A stretch of 64,000 nt of DNA from Microcebus murinus (GCF_040939455.1 NC_134106.1:83149001-83213000); one strand, 5' to 3'. Shown: positions 1 through 11,939, numbered from the stretch's first letter. Numbers and translations: made by a program. Notes: a model not told the origin generated them from the sequence alone.

Positions 1-1149
1 ACCTACCCATCCCCAAGGCCTGTTTGTCTCTCTGCCTAACACTAACTCCCAAGTGTCTGCTGATTTCAAATGCCAAGTTCACATCATGTGGCAACTGCCA
101 TTTTTCTAAAGGGCTAGAACTCACGGATTGTGGGTTCCTTCAATTCAAGCTCAGACAACGGACAAGGAATACTATTAATATATTCCAAATGCTGATAACT
201 AAATTGCAAATGAATTGCTTTGCTCCAAAATCTTACCAGTGGGATCCTGCCAGGATATGCAAAATTGAAGGTGGTTAGAGATCTACACTCTCTAGTCTGA
301 GCGCCACATGTATGTCCCAAAATGCTGACATACCTAAGTGAATCTCTGACAATAAGAGATGATTCCAGTGATCACAGTAGACTCCCTCAGAAACAAGTCT
401 AAGGAGAAGGCTAGGCCAAGACTCCAGGATGACAGGACCTAGATGCTAATCTGTGGACAAGTAGCATGTCCAAAATCATCACAGCCACAAAATTTTAAGT
501 GTTAGGACAGGGGCAGAAAGCCAGAACTTCCACTGATCTTCTTTGGTCCCTACCCCAAGCTCAGGACATCGGAGCCCCAGTTAAGACTAGGATGTGGATC
601 ACAGAGTGAGATTGGGGGGTTGAGTCTCCTGTGGTCTACCTGGTGAGCAGACACGAACATGGCTGCCCCAACGTGGTAATGGGGAGTCAGTCACGGCCAA
701 GCATAAGTTCCTTCCTGCTCATCACAAACTCCTACAACAGCATCTCTGTGGCCACTAGAAGGAGCCTCAGCAATTCTGAGTGTGACCACTTTGGCCACCA
801 TTGGCCTCTGGCTCACCGGAAGCTCGCCAGAACAGCGGTACACATTCCAGGGACCTTGCCAAGTCTTTTTTTCTTTTTTCCAAGGCTCCATTTGCTTATT
901 TGCAGAGTGAAGACATTATGAATACCTGCCCGACCTAGCGCACCTCGTGATGAGAGAGGAGACAGGATCCTGTTTGTGAAAGCACAGGAGACCACCTCTC
1001 ATGAACCTTTCCTCCAACTTCAGGCACGTTGCTAAACATCACACTACTCTCACCACTGTCACTGGGTCTTTCAGCACAAATAAATCTAAACGGGAGTGAC
1101 TTTTTATGTAATAGAAGTCAAAACCAAAGTTTAAAAAAAAAATCAAATA
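1..1149. other. Non-coding, nothing recognised
   Basis: Mixed-composition sequence without a convincing open frame, RNA gene or clear repeat. Confidence 0.5.
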
Positions 1150-1463
1150 GGCTAGGCACAGTGGCTTAATCCTAGTGCCTGTAATCCTAGCACTCTGGGA
1201 GGCTGAGGCAGGGGGATGCCCTGAGTTCAGGAGTTCAAGACCAGCCCCAGCAAGAGGGAGACCCCCATCTCTACTAAAAATACAAAAATTAGCGGAGCAT
1301 GGTGGCCTGCACCTGTAGTCTCAGCTACTCCAGAGGCTGAGGCAGGAGGATCACCTGAGCCCTCGAGTTTAAGGTTGCAGTGAGCTATGATGAGGCCACT
1401 GCACTCTATCCAGGATAACAGAGTGAGACTCTGTATCAAAAAAATTAAAAATAATAAAAAATA
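1150..1463 (+). mobile_element. Alu SINE, full-length, + orientation
   Basis: Reads as a diverged dimeric Alu: GGCTAGGCACAGTGGCTTAA start, GGAGGCTGAGGCAGG, the central A-rich linker (CTACTAAAAATACAAAAATTAG), the right arm with GCTGAGGCAGGAGGATCACC, and GCAGTGAGCTATGATGAGGC near the end, then an A-rich tail. Divergence suggests an older (J-type) copy. This sequence alone marks the host as a primate. Confidence 0.93.
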
Positions 1464-3372
1464 AAATGGAATGTTTCTCAACGTGCAACATCAGTCTTCT
1501 GTATTTGTTTTGCGCTCATTTGGCAACTTTTTTATCACACGCTGAGTTCTGTTGGATTTCTAAGCACATTTCCTAGGCTTCGCACTTGAGCCACGCAGGT
1601 GGCCAGGCCCACCGCTCTCACCTGGCATGGACCCAGTAGCTCGGGTCGCTGCTCTGCAGACAACAGCCACGCTCAGGACCCACCTCCGGGTCTCCTTCGG
1701 GTCACCCGATCTTCACAGGCCCACCCCTCTTCATTCCTGACTCGTGCTGGGTTCCTTCGGAGCCGTCATTACCACGTGTGACGACACCCACTGTTGGTTT
1801 GGGTCCTCCTGTACCATCTATCTCCCCAACTTCACTGTCACCTCCAGGAGAGCAGAAGTCACCTCAGCTTTGTCTCCCCGCTTGGTCCCCAGGCCCCCAA
1901 CATAGTGCATGGCATATGAATGACACAGGACACAGGATTTGCCTTAAAGCAGCTCACCTGATGTCAAACAGCATAAAACCCCAGTCAGGTACTTTGTTTC
2001 ATCCCCTGCAAGGGCGGCCCTTAAACTAAAGGAGAAGAAAGTTATTTTTCCCCTCCTCCGCCAAGCTCAAGTTCTCCCCCTCCCCCGCCACGAATCGGTG
2101 CCTCCTCCCTGCAAGGCAGCCACGCCCACCTCACAGGGAAGGAAGGCCCCTGTGCACTCCCAGCCGCAGAATGTCCTTCCTGTTGTTCAGGGTACTGCCT
2201 GCCAAAGAGGTGCAGTGTCCCCTTGTCACCTAAGTATCCTCTTATCTAACTGTGAGCTGGCGATGGGCCTGGTGCCCTAAGAGGCCCAAGTGTGACTCTC
2301 AGGTGCACCCTGGGACTCTCCTGCCAGAGTTAGCACTGGCTCCGGTGACAGCCCAGAACGTTAGCTCCGGTTACCTCATGAATTCCCCACCCTGTGCTGC
2401 CGGGTGGAGGATGGCAAGCAACACTTACAGCATATTCTGCATCTTTTTTATTCTTTAAAGTATTGTCTTTATTTTCAAACTAGAGAAGTAATACATACTT
2501 ATTGGAACAAGTGAAACAATACTTTAAAAAGTGAATAAAAGCAAATAAAATTCTTTCTCCCTATCCCACCTCATTACCACTTATTTGAGATTCCCAAGGG
2601 CATGCAAGGATATGCACATATCCATATATAATATAGAGAGATGGAATAAAAATACATATATAATATATAGCATATACATTACACATTCTATATATATATT
2701 AATACTTTATATATCATTTTACGTGAGTGGGCTCATATCCACGCTGGGGGAATTTAGTGCAGCATTTGGTCTTTATCTAGCTATTAGATGTTTTGCCTTT
2801 CCCAGATGTGGCTACTCCAAGGACTCCCTGGAAAACACGGATGTGCTCTGGTGGTCTTGGGACCACTCTTGTCTCCAGTGGTGCTCAGTTTCCCTTTCAG
2901 TTCTTGAACACCCCTGCTGCCTTGGTAGCACTGGAATTCTGGGGAGTCTTCAGAGAAGTAGCAATTCTGTTTTTTCCCCTTCTCAGCCGGTGGGTTGCCT
3001 GTCCACCCCCTGTCAGTTTCTGGTTTCCTATACTCCCCTGGCCAGTCTCGATCCCTTCTTTTTCTAATTGGCTCTCATTTCCAGCTGCCAGCCCCAGTAT
3101 TGTCTCTGACCTTGTTTATTTCCAGTGACCTTCCCAAGGGCCCCTTTCCCTTCCTCCCCAGGTGTCTCTTCCTATTTCTCCTCCAGCGAAGCTTACCCAA
3201 GCCCTCACTTAGTACCCCTTACTCAGCCCACTTGTCTGCAGTGACCCTGTCTCCTGACCTTCCCCCTACCAGGTCACACATTTGATCAGCACATTTGTGT
3301 ACTGCTTTGTAAGCTTCAAATAGAGTACTTTAACAAATTCTTTCAACAGTCATCCGAAACAGAAAGGGATGA
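1464..3372. other. Non-coding interval with an AT-rich stretch
   Basis: No gene is seen. 2455-2740 is AT-rich with TATATA runs and may be a decayed repeat. 2740-3290 is pyrimidine-rich. The open frames here, up to 160 codons, have low-complexity products and match no family I know. Confidence 0.5.
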
Positions 3373-3443
3373 GTATATATGTCTTAAAAGTATATATGTC
3401 TTAAAAGACAAAGTATATATGCAAAGTATATATGTCTTAAAAG
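3373..3443. repeat. Short tandem repeat, 17-bp unit
   Basis: GTATATATGTCTTAAAA occurs at 3373, again directly at 3390, and a third time at 3426 after a 20-bp interruption. Confidence 0.85.
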
Positions 3444-4110
3444 ATATTAACTAGAAATTTGCAAAAAAAGATATGAAAATGACCAGATTTTAAAAATTAT
3501 TTCACTATTAGCAAAAGAAACACAAAATGTAAGAACACTGATATACTTCTTGCCTGTGAAATTAGCAAATATTTAAAAGAATGATAATATTCACTATTTA
3601 GCAAAGGAAGACCATGGTGGTACATTAGATTTTTGCAGGTGGGAGTGCAAATTGGTAAAATCTCTCTGATCAATACCTTTCCAACACGAATTAGAAAACC
3701 ACAGAACTGTGTAATTCCTCTTGTAGGAATTTATCCCAAAGAAAAAACAAAGCTACACAGAACATTTTAGCTACAAGGATATTTTAATACTCAACTGAAT
3801 AAGTTGAAGTACAGTCTTGAAATGAAATGATCTGAAAAAATTAAAAATGATAATGTAGAGGAATATATATCATACAAAGCTTTTTGATATAATAAGTAAA
3901 ACTATTATACAATAATACACACTATCAGAGTCCCATATATGTGATAGGTACACATAGAGGTATAGATATCATGCACCCCCAAATGGCAAGAAAGATTATC
4001 TAGATGGGATGGCATTATGGGTGATTTTTTATTTTCTGCATTTCTGTTCATCTCTATTTTCTAAGCTATTTTCAATAACCACATATACTTTTGTAAAGAG
4101 GAAAACAAGA
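3444..4110 (+). mobile_element. Ancient L1 (L1M-type) 3' end remnant
   Basis: Diverged but collinear with old mammalian L1 3' sequence: GTGGGAGTGCAAATTGGTAA near 3640, TGTAGGAATTTATCCCAAAG near 3722, TACAAGGATATTTTAATA, and GGCATTATGGGTGATTTTTT near 4012. The order indicates + orientation. No coding capacity remains. Confidence 0.7.
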
Positions 4111-4164
4111 AAACAATAACATTAAAAACTGCCTTTGTCTAAATGGAAGCAGTTGTACATTCGA

Positions 4165-4262
4165 TTGTTTTGTCCACTAACTCACTCATTCAACAAATAT
4201 TTATTGAACTCCTCCCATATACAAAGCACTCTGCTAGGTGATAAGGGTTCAGTGGTCAAAGT
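4165..4262 (-). mobile_element. L2/MIR-type 3' end remnant
   Basis: CTCATTCAACAAATATTTAT followed by TGAACTCCTCCCATATACAA and AGCACTCTGCTAGGTG is the antisense form of the shared 3' end of ancient LINE2/MIR repeats. Confidence 0.55.
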
Positions 4263-5099
4263 TAAAAAAAACAAAAACAAAAAAACTGGCTTCTCCCCTG
4301 GAGAAGGTACTGTTGGTAAATGGGAGAAAGCCAATCGGATTTGCTGGTTTCAACAAGTAAATGCCACCAGGCCCGGCTGGAGTTCGTTGGGCATTATTCT
4401 TCCCTAAATTCAAGAAATGGTCTCAGAGACTATCCATGCAGCCAGTCATGCTTGGGTGAGATTTGCCCTTAGAACTGGACCTAAAACTGGACCTAAAAAA
4501 GTGGTTTCTCAGAAACCACTTGGGAGTGGAAAATAGAGAGAAGGTATGAGAGGGAGAATCACCCTCACTTCGAGTGCTCTCAGCTGCTGTGTCTCCTGCC
4601 AGCTGGACACAAAACGCCCAGCATGGGAGAAATGGGCCCATGGGTTGCACAACTAGATACATTAATCAGAAGGCCCCAAATGATCCATGTTTTAGAGAAG
4701 TGACTAGTGAAAATTCAACAAAATTCTGCTAAAGTCTCCCTCTGAATCTGCATCTTTGAATAAGCATTCAGCCTCCTACTGTTAATAGAAGGCAGTCCCC
4801 TTTAACTGGAAGGATTGGAACCTCCCACACACATCAATCAATTTTCCCAGCAAGGAAGCCACCCCCAGGAAGTGTGGCACTTGGCACAGTCTGCAAGTAG
4901 TTCTTGCAGCCTCTAGGGTACCATTTTGTTACCCCATGGGATCATTGTCATATTCCAAATTAAATCAAGGCATCTGCTTTGAGTTGTTTTTCCCATAAAT
5001 GGTCAAAAATTTGTATTGATTCTTCCCCAGAAGGCCACTTGTGACCAGTGTCCATTTGGAGACCTAGCTGAGGTTCGAGGGGGACCACAATAAAGTGAA
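4263..5099. other. Non-coding, nothing recognised
   Basis: No gene. A short inverted motif, TGGTTTCTCAGAAACCACT, is present at 4502-4520. Confidence 0.45.
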
Positions 5100-5172
5100 C
5101 CAGCCCTCTTGGGGAATGAACCTATGACCTCATTAGCAAGGGTTCTAATCAAGTGAGCCACTAGGCACATAC
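5100..5172 (-). repeat. tRNA-derived SINE remnant or tRNA pseudogene
   Basis: Read on the minus strand, this stretch resembles a decayed tRNA. It has an A-box-like start (TGGCTCACTTGATTAGAAC), then CTTGCTAATGAGGTCATA, and a B-box-like GGTTCATTCC (consensus GGTTCGANTCC). Several stem positions are broken, so it is not a working tRNA. An ancient tRNA-derived SINE (MamSINE1-like) is the likelier source. Confidence 0.5.
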
Positions 5173-6239
5173 CTCATTTAAGGCACTGAGGCAGTAATTT
5201 GCTAAATGTTAATTCTTAGATTAACTACAGATGAGTAGAGTTCCTAGGGGGGAAAAATGAGAGAGATTTGTTAATTCTTGAAGGGAAATTTAGGTCATCA
5301 GTTTTTTATTCATTTTGCTAATTTTAAGATACAATTCCAGAATCTTAAGATGATGACCATCAGGGTCTATGCCTCCATATTTTTTTTTAAATCAATAACC
5401 TGATCAGGAGAGTTTCATAGAAAAGGCAAATGGTGTCATTTCTGCACCTGCAAATGCTGCACAATGATTTTTGTATAGATTCCTCTGAAGTTTCTATTTC
5501 TCAGGCAAAATACAGGTGACAAAATGAAGAAAGGGCTTCATACCTGAGTCAGAGATGGTCCTCCCAGAGGAGGAAGGGCTGGACCCCGTTACCACCTAAG
5601 TCCTGTGGACGGAAGGGGAGCCACAACCTGCAAACCTGTCTCAAGGCAGGTGGGATCCCAAACCACCCATTCTCTTACCTTATCCCCCAGCCAGTTCCTG
5701 AGAAGCCAGTTTTACAAACAGCAAATATGGTTTGGAACAAAGCTTTGACACTGCCTTGGTATCCTGTGCTCATATTACGTTACTATGAATATTCCACTGA
5801 CTTTTCAACTCCCAAGAAAAGTTTCCGTTCCGAGGCTACATTAAACATTCAGACCATTTCAACTTCAGTTGCTCCCACCCTGACAGCGATCTTTGAAACT
5901 GATATGGCCCTGAAAGAAGCCAGAATAACTTTTTAAAAATATTAATAATAATGGGCTAGGTTCCCAGTCTTTGTAATCTTGTGGAAGAACCTCTGTGAGA
6001 AAGCACTCTGGGAATTGAATTGAGTGTGTGCCCACGCTAGCTTTTCCATGGAAAGCCTGCTTGAAAATGCATGGTTTGCTTTGCAGGACCATTTCTGCCA
6101 AGTGGAAGAGAATGGGAATCTAGCCTTGCATTTGCATTTGTCACCTTTCATCTCAGAAGCTTTAAGACCACAATTAAATCCCCAGACTGTAGCGCATCGT
6201 AAGAGAGGCCCCATATTTGGTGGTAAGACTCAGCCTGGC
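5173..6239. other. Non-coding, nothing recognised
   Basis: AT-rich sequence with short open frames only. A POU octamer in reverse form (ATTTGCAT) lies at 6130-6137. Confidence 0.45.
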
Positions 6240-6450
6240 TTCTCAGGAGCACCCCAGTTCTACAATTGCCAGCATGGAGCACATGGAAAAGTTAGGTAAC
6301 CTATCTGAGTTGTCAATTTCCCCACCAGTGAAATGATGGTAATTATAATTACAGCATATGGTTGCTGTCTCCACACAAAGTCATGGGCATAAAATTTTTT
6401 AAGTCATTGCCTAGAACATAGTACTTAGTAAGCACTCATTAAAACTCACC
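6240..6450 (+). mobile_element. MIR SINE, + orientation
   Basis: Follows the MIR order: GGTAACCTATCTGAG, AATTTCCCCACCAGTGAAAT, GGTTGCTGTC, and the 3' end TTGCCTAGAACATAGTACTT followed by AGTAAGCACTCATTAA. Confidence 0.75.
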
Positions 6451-6859
6451 TATTTCTGTAGCTACTATCTCCCTCCTGAGCAAATATGGCTGTCTCAGTG
6501 TAACAGGTTGCATTCCAAATATGCCTTCCTTTATAAACTCAAACTAAAAATTAAATAGGTACTATAGTTGCACATCCATGCAGAAGATATTGAAGATTAA
6601 ACTGAACACAAGCAAACTTAAACAGTATGCTCTGATGCAAGTAGCTAAGAGGCAGCAGCCTAAATGAAAACAACTAGCTAGCCCTGATTTCTAAATACTG
6701 CCCTTAAAGATGTTTTCTTACAAAATGCATTATAACATGGCATAAGTAACTTTCCAAACTAGTATGACCAAAATATATGATCTTAAAATGATAATGCTCT
6801 ACAATTGCACCCAACAGAGCTCCTCCAATCTGTCTCTCCCCCAAGGAGAAATTGTCTCC

Positions 6860-7055
6860 CATGAAACTTAGGAACCAAGGGCCACATATCAGGAAATGTG
6901 CAGCGGGCAAGCAAGAGAAGCTTCATCTGTATTTATAGCTGCTCCCCATCGCTCGCATCACCACCTGAGCTCTGCCCCCACCTCCATCCGTGGAAAAATT
7001 GTCTTCCATGAAAACAGTTCCCAGTGCCAAAAAAGTTGGGGGACCACTACTCTAT
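6860..7055 (+). mobile_element. Non-autonomous DNA transposon remnant (hAT-like MER)
   Basis: Contains GCAGCGGGCAAGCAAGAGAA, CTTCATCTGTATTTATAGCT, GCTCCCCATCGCTCGCATCA, and the end GTGGAAAAATTGTCTTCCAT, then GTTGGGGGACCACTA. This is a familiar abundant mammalian DNA-transposon consensus, internally deleted. The exact family name is uncertain. Confidence 0.65.
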
Positions 7056-7968
7056 AACATGCCCAATTTTTACCCAACCTAAAGATTCATAGGAATTTCA
7101 AATTCTGAATGTAGAAAAATAATCTTCACCAATTCAAATACTCAAACTAAGTACATTTTTACCTGAAAATACAATCTGAGGCAACCCCATTTTACAGTCA
7201 AGGAATACTTATAGCATTTAGTAAGTTACAATTTCAAACTTCTACTCAAGTTCAAGTTGACAATTAGGAACTAAAGAAATAGAAACTAAACTATTGAATA
7301 GTATCTATCTCGCGGGTATGGGATCAACTGCTATTTTGATCTCCAGTAGGGACTACTATTAGTTCAATAAAATAAATATTTTGAATTTCCTGGATGCAGT
7401 TCTTCAAGCCGTGCCAATGCACTTATCTATGGCCAACTTAAAGGGTTGGGTTAAACAGCACCCACTTACTTAAAGGACATTTGATTTTCTCATGAAATGA
7501 AGGAGAAGATATGAATGCGCATTGTTACAATGCACTGAGCCCTTAATCACTTCCAGTTCTGATTCATCAGAAACGTAGTACTCTTGAAGCTTGGTGGTTT
7601 TTTTTGTTTTTTGTTTTTTTGGTCACTAAATATTGTCTTTCATTTTGAGATATTTATTCCTTGCCAGGAAATGATACTGTATTTTTCTCCTAATGATGAA
7701 GGATGAAAGATGGAGAGAATTCCATTTGGTGATTATTGGACCACAGAGAAGTAAACCGATTCAGAAAACAAATCCCCAAAAGAAAAAGTGTGTTATGTGA
7801 GGTGGAAGCATGGGATTCTTGGCAAATATTCAATTGGAACCAGTATTGGTAATTTAATAACATCCTTGTTTTATTAATATTTGAAAGGGAAGGGTAAAGC
7901 TCTGAGGCTTTAGCCTTGGGCCAGAATCTCTCCATTCTCTACTGCTACCCCTGCCTGCTAGGGTGTTT
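7056..7968. other. Non-coding, nothing recognised
   Basis: AT-rich DNA without a gene. A T-rich run with GTTTTTTG repeats lies at 7600-7620. Confidence 0.45.
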
Positions 7969-8198
7969 AAAGACACCAATGCCTGCCAAGAGCTTGACCC
8001 AAGTCCGAGCCATGATGTACTCTGGGGAGCTTAAGTTTGAGAAGAGGACATCCTCAGCTCAGGTGGAAGGTGGTGTCCACAGCCTCCATTCGTATGAGAA
8101 GCGGCTTTTCTAAAAAGGTATCCAGCACATCCCCTCAGTTTTTCAATAAAAGTTTAAAAAAAGAAAAAGAAAAAAAAAAAAAAAGACACCAATGCCTG
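7969..8198 (+). pseudogene. 5'-truncated processed retrocopy with target-site duplication
   Basis: The 17-bp sequence AAAGACACCAATGCCTG occurs at 7969-7985 and again at 8182-8198. Between the copies lies a short mRNA-like body: an open frame to a TAA at 8111-8113, a short trailer, AATAAA at about 8145-8150, and an A-rich tail reaching the second repeat. These are the hallmarks of LINE-driven retrotransposition of a poly(A) mRNA, truncated at its 5' end. The frame reads about 42 codons, including [13 protein letters not shown] and ending HSYEKRLF, and resembles the C-terminus of a small protein. I could not name the parent. The very short 3' trailer suggests a ribosomal, mitochondrial or similar housekeeping mRNA. 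Confidence 0.85.
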
Positions 8199-8940
8199 GG
8201 AGCCTTGCAAAGGGTTGTTAAAACTGCACAGGCTATGGGCAGGGGTCCAAGACCCTATCCCTTCTCACACACACTAGAGGACACAACACAACCTTGATCT
8301 CTACAGCTCAGTGAGCAATGGGAGTCCCCTCCAGTGCCCATTCTGAACACTATTCCCAGACGCCTAGAGCATCACTTTCAACTCAGAACAGACAGGTGAG
8401 TTTGTGAAGTGAGATATGCCAGTTGAGATGGTTCTGCCAAATCTTGCTGATTTGGTAAATATGTCACCCTACTTTGGACTGGTCCCTCTAGCTTCCTCCT
8501 GCTGGTTGCTAAACAGAATTTGGGAAAATAGCCTTACCTTTGGAAATCCTGGCCACATCTTTACACCTTAAAGGGGTATCCCTGAGTGGTACAAATAGGA
8601 AAGGAGTTAGAAGTGAGTGCTGTAGTAACACACACCCCCTTGCTGGGACCTGCAGGTTAGGGCATGTATCATTTTTGAGCTTTGGGTTCTCTTTTAAGTT
8701 TAAAGGAGGCAAGAAGAATATTGAAAGAAACAAAAGACAGAGAGAAAGAAAAGTTTAGCCTAAACCCAATCCCCAAGACAATTCTGACTTGACAATTTCC
8801 TTCCATAGATCTTTTTAATTTCCAGATTATACAATGTAGAGAAAAACAAACTTAATTGCTAAAAATCTTGCTCAGTTATATAGTTCCCATGTTGGTCTGA
8901 AAAGAAAACATTACATGAGTCACACAAGTGTGTGACAGAT
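8199..8940. other. Non-coding, nothing recognised
   Basis: Mixed sequence between the retrocopy and the minisatellite. No gene or clear repeat. Confidence 0.45.
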
Positions 8941-10200
8941 GCTGGCACTAGTGGGGCTGGTAGTAATGGTGGTGATAGTAGTGGTGGTGGTGGTGATGAT
9001 GGTGGTGGTGGTGATGATGAGGGTGATGGCAGAGATGGTGGTGGCAGTGGGAATGTGCTGATGGTGATGATGATGATGGTGGTAGTGGTGGTGATGGTGG
9101 TGGTGGTGATAGTAGTGATGGTGGTGGCAGTTGTGGTGGTGATGGTGATGGTGGTAGTGATGGTGATGATGGTAGTGATATTGATAATGGTGGTGGTGGT
9201 GGTGGTGGTGATGATGGCAGTGGTGGTGACAGTAGTGATGGTGGTGGCAGTTGTGGTGGTGGTGGTGATGGTGATGGTGGTAGTGATATTGATGATGGTG
9301 GGTGGTGATGTGATGGTGATGATGGTGATGGTGGTGATGAGATGGTGATGGTGATGGTAGTCATGGTGGTGGTGGTGATGTGATGGTGATGGTGGTGGTG
9401 CTGGTGATGCAATGGTGATAATGGTGGTGCTGGTGATGTGATGGTGATGATGGTGGTGCTGGTGATGTGATGGTGATAATGGTGACGGTGGTGATGTCAT
9501 GGTGATAATGGTGATGGTGGTGATGCGATGGTATGGTGGTGGTAGTGATGTGATGGTGATAATGGTGATGGTGGTGATGCAATGGTGATGGTGGTGGTGA
9601 TGTGATGGTGATGATGGTGATGGTGGTGGTGGTGATGGTGATGATGGTGATGGTGGTGATATGATGGTGATGATGGTGATGGTGGTGGTGGTGATGGTGA
9701 TGATGGTGATGGTGGTGATGTGATGGTGATGATGGCAGTGGTGGTGATGTGATGCTGATAACGGTGATGGTGGTGATGTGATGGTGATGATGGTGGTGGT
9801 GGTGATGCGATGGTGATGATGGTGGTGGTGGTGATGTGATGGTGATGATGGTGGTGGTGGTGATGCGATGGTGATGATGGTGGTGGTGGTGATGTGATGC
9901 TGATGATGGTGGTGGTGGTGATGCGATGGTGATGATGGTGATGGTGGTGATGTGATGGTGGTGATGGTGATGGTGGTTATGTGATGGTGATGGTGGTGGT
10001 GGTGGTGGTGATGGTGATGATGATGATGGTGAGTGGTGATGTGATGGTGATGATGGTGGATGGTGATGTGATGGTGATGATGGTAATGGTGGTGATGCGA
10101 CGGTGATGATGGTGATGGTGGTGATGCGATGGTGATGGTGGTGGTGGTGATGGTGATGGTAGTCATGGTGGTGGTAGTTATGGTGGTGACAGTGGTGATT
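8941..10200. repeat. TGG/TGA minisatellite, about 1.26 kb
   Basis: Almost pure G/T/A sequence made of GGT, GAT and GTG triplets. The right half shows a higher-order unit of 29 bp: GATGYGATGGTGATGATGG followed by TGGTGGTGGT, starting at 9775, 9804, 9833, 9862, 9891 and 9920. The left part (8950-9300) is less regular. Long open frames in it encode only Val/Met/Gly or His/Thr/Ile runs and are artefacts of the repeat. Confidence 0.97.
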
Positions 10201-10649
10201 ACACTCAAATCCAAAAATATAAGTTAAACATTTTAACTTATATATTAGAGACTTGAGAAATCTACTCTACTGACCTTCTCTAGTCTTAATTCCTTAATTC
10301 CATCAAATGTCGATTAATCTGATCACAATTGTTGTTCTTTGATGAAGACTTGAAAGTACACTTAAAAGAAAGAAAAAAATGAAGTAAAAGCAACTGCTTA
10401 AGGGATATACTTCTCTTCATTGGGTGAGTTTTTATGCTTCATTATTTTCATCACAGTCATTGTCACTAAAAGCATTTCAAAGTACCAAGAGTCCTTGAGA
10501 GGCTGCTGTTTCAATGCGGGAGTTTCAATTCATTGAGACTCTTGTAGAGCTATGAGACAATACTCTTCTACCAATGTAGAATTGCCTGGGATAGAGAAAT
10601 TCACACTGATGGCACTAATCACCATACACAGAGAAATCCCTTCCTTGTG
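10201..10649. other. Non-coding, nothing recognised
   Basis: AT-rich, no gene. Confidence 0.45.
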
Positions 10650-10719
10650 TGGTTGTTCAACGGATGGCGGCATAGTCATAAGGCAGTTCACTAATATTTC
10701 TCTTCTCTTCCCTCTAGGC

Positions 10720-11060
10720 TCAGGGTAGGATTGAATGTCCCCAGCTGCTCTGAAGGTAGGCATGGTCAAATGACTTTCTTTGGCCAATGAAACATGAGCA
10801 GTAATGACAAGTATCACTGCTGGACAGAAGTTTGCAAGCCAGGGCAAGATTCACCATATTCCCTCCCTCCTATGGAGACTATGGAAGCAGGTGGAGGGGG
10901 GAGCCTGGGTCCCCAAGTGTCCATGACAGACACTCCTGACACCCCAACCCCGACAACAGACATGCAGTGAAAGCAAGAAAGAAACTCTCATTGTTTGAAG
11001 CCACTGAGATTTTGGTGGTTATTTCCTAACACAGAATAACCCACCCTATCCTAGCAGATA
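10720..11060 (+). mobile_element. Ancient interspersed repeat remnant, family uncertain
   Basis: Contains TTTCTTTGGCCAATGAAACA near 10780, TGAAAGCAAGAAAGAAACTC, TGTTTGAAGCCACTGAGATT near 10995, and TAACACAGAATAACCCACCC. This is the recurrent 'AAGCCACTGAG.TTT.GG' pattern of an abundant old mammalian repeat. I cannot name the subfamily. Confidence 0.5.
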
Positions 11061-11939
11061 AAGATGCCAAAAAGCCAAAACAAGGGAGTGTAAAGTCACC
11101 GGTGGTCCCAGAAGGAATCTACGTATCTCCCAGAATAAACCAAACTCTCAAGGCTAACTCTCAACCACTAACTCTGAGACATTTAATTGCTCTCTAGTGA
11201 AGGTTTATTCTAGACAAAAGGTGTCTAGGAGGGGAGTACCCCATGACCTGCACGCAACTGAAAGTCACTCTGGCTCACAAAAGCCATATGATAATTTGGA
11301 GCCCTCTTTTGGCTGAATTTTGTTTCAGACAACAAACCACCTTCTTACTACCATCCAGGCAGACAGGCACAGCTCTCCTTATCATTTTCAGAACTATGCA
11401 CTGAAAGACTGCACCGCTCGAGGGATAAGCCTCCTTAAGGAACTCTACTTTTAAGAAAACCAAATCCCATAAAAGTTAGTATATTTCCACATTCAAAGTG
11501 GGGCAGCAAATGTGAAAAGCCCATCTGTGCCTACCCTCCCCTCCACCCCACAAACTCTACCACCACCCAGAGCTGTAGCCGGGCATGAAAAATCTAACAC
11601 ATGCAAAGTACAGAGGCTCTTTGAAAATTTGGCCCACTGCGTCTTCTATGTGAGTTGCAGTCTTACAGAGGCTTGCCAAAAACAACAAAGAGGAAAGAAA
11701 AGGAAAGGTTTTCTTTTCTCTGAACTTGGGAATGAAACATAAAACTCCTCTTTTCTACAAGGCTGAATGGCTCCAATTTTCCACACTCAGGATGATCTCT
11801 TACTAGCCATTACTTTCATAATATCTAAGTGGCTTTTTAGTGGGCATTTATTTCCTCCCAAATGAATCAAGTGGCTACAGTGGCTCACAGAGATGTCCCA
11901 GTTCCCTACTGAGAAGGCTGGGGGCCCTCAGACATCCTA

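Noticed and set aside
2585..3128. A 160-codon + strand frame
   Set aside because: It starts in TATA-rich repeat sequence and has no recognisable domain or conserved motif.
9300..10200. CRISPR array in the regular 29-bp repeat region
   Set aside because: There are no unique spacers between units, the DNA is mammalian, and the repeat is a contiguous triplet minisatellite.
8859..10214. A 451-codon minus-strand open frame rich in His, Thr, Ile, Ser and Pro
   Set aside because: It lies over the GGT/GAT minisatellite. The protein is only the triplet repeat read in one frame, and similar frames exist in the other phases.
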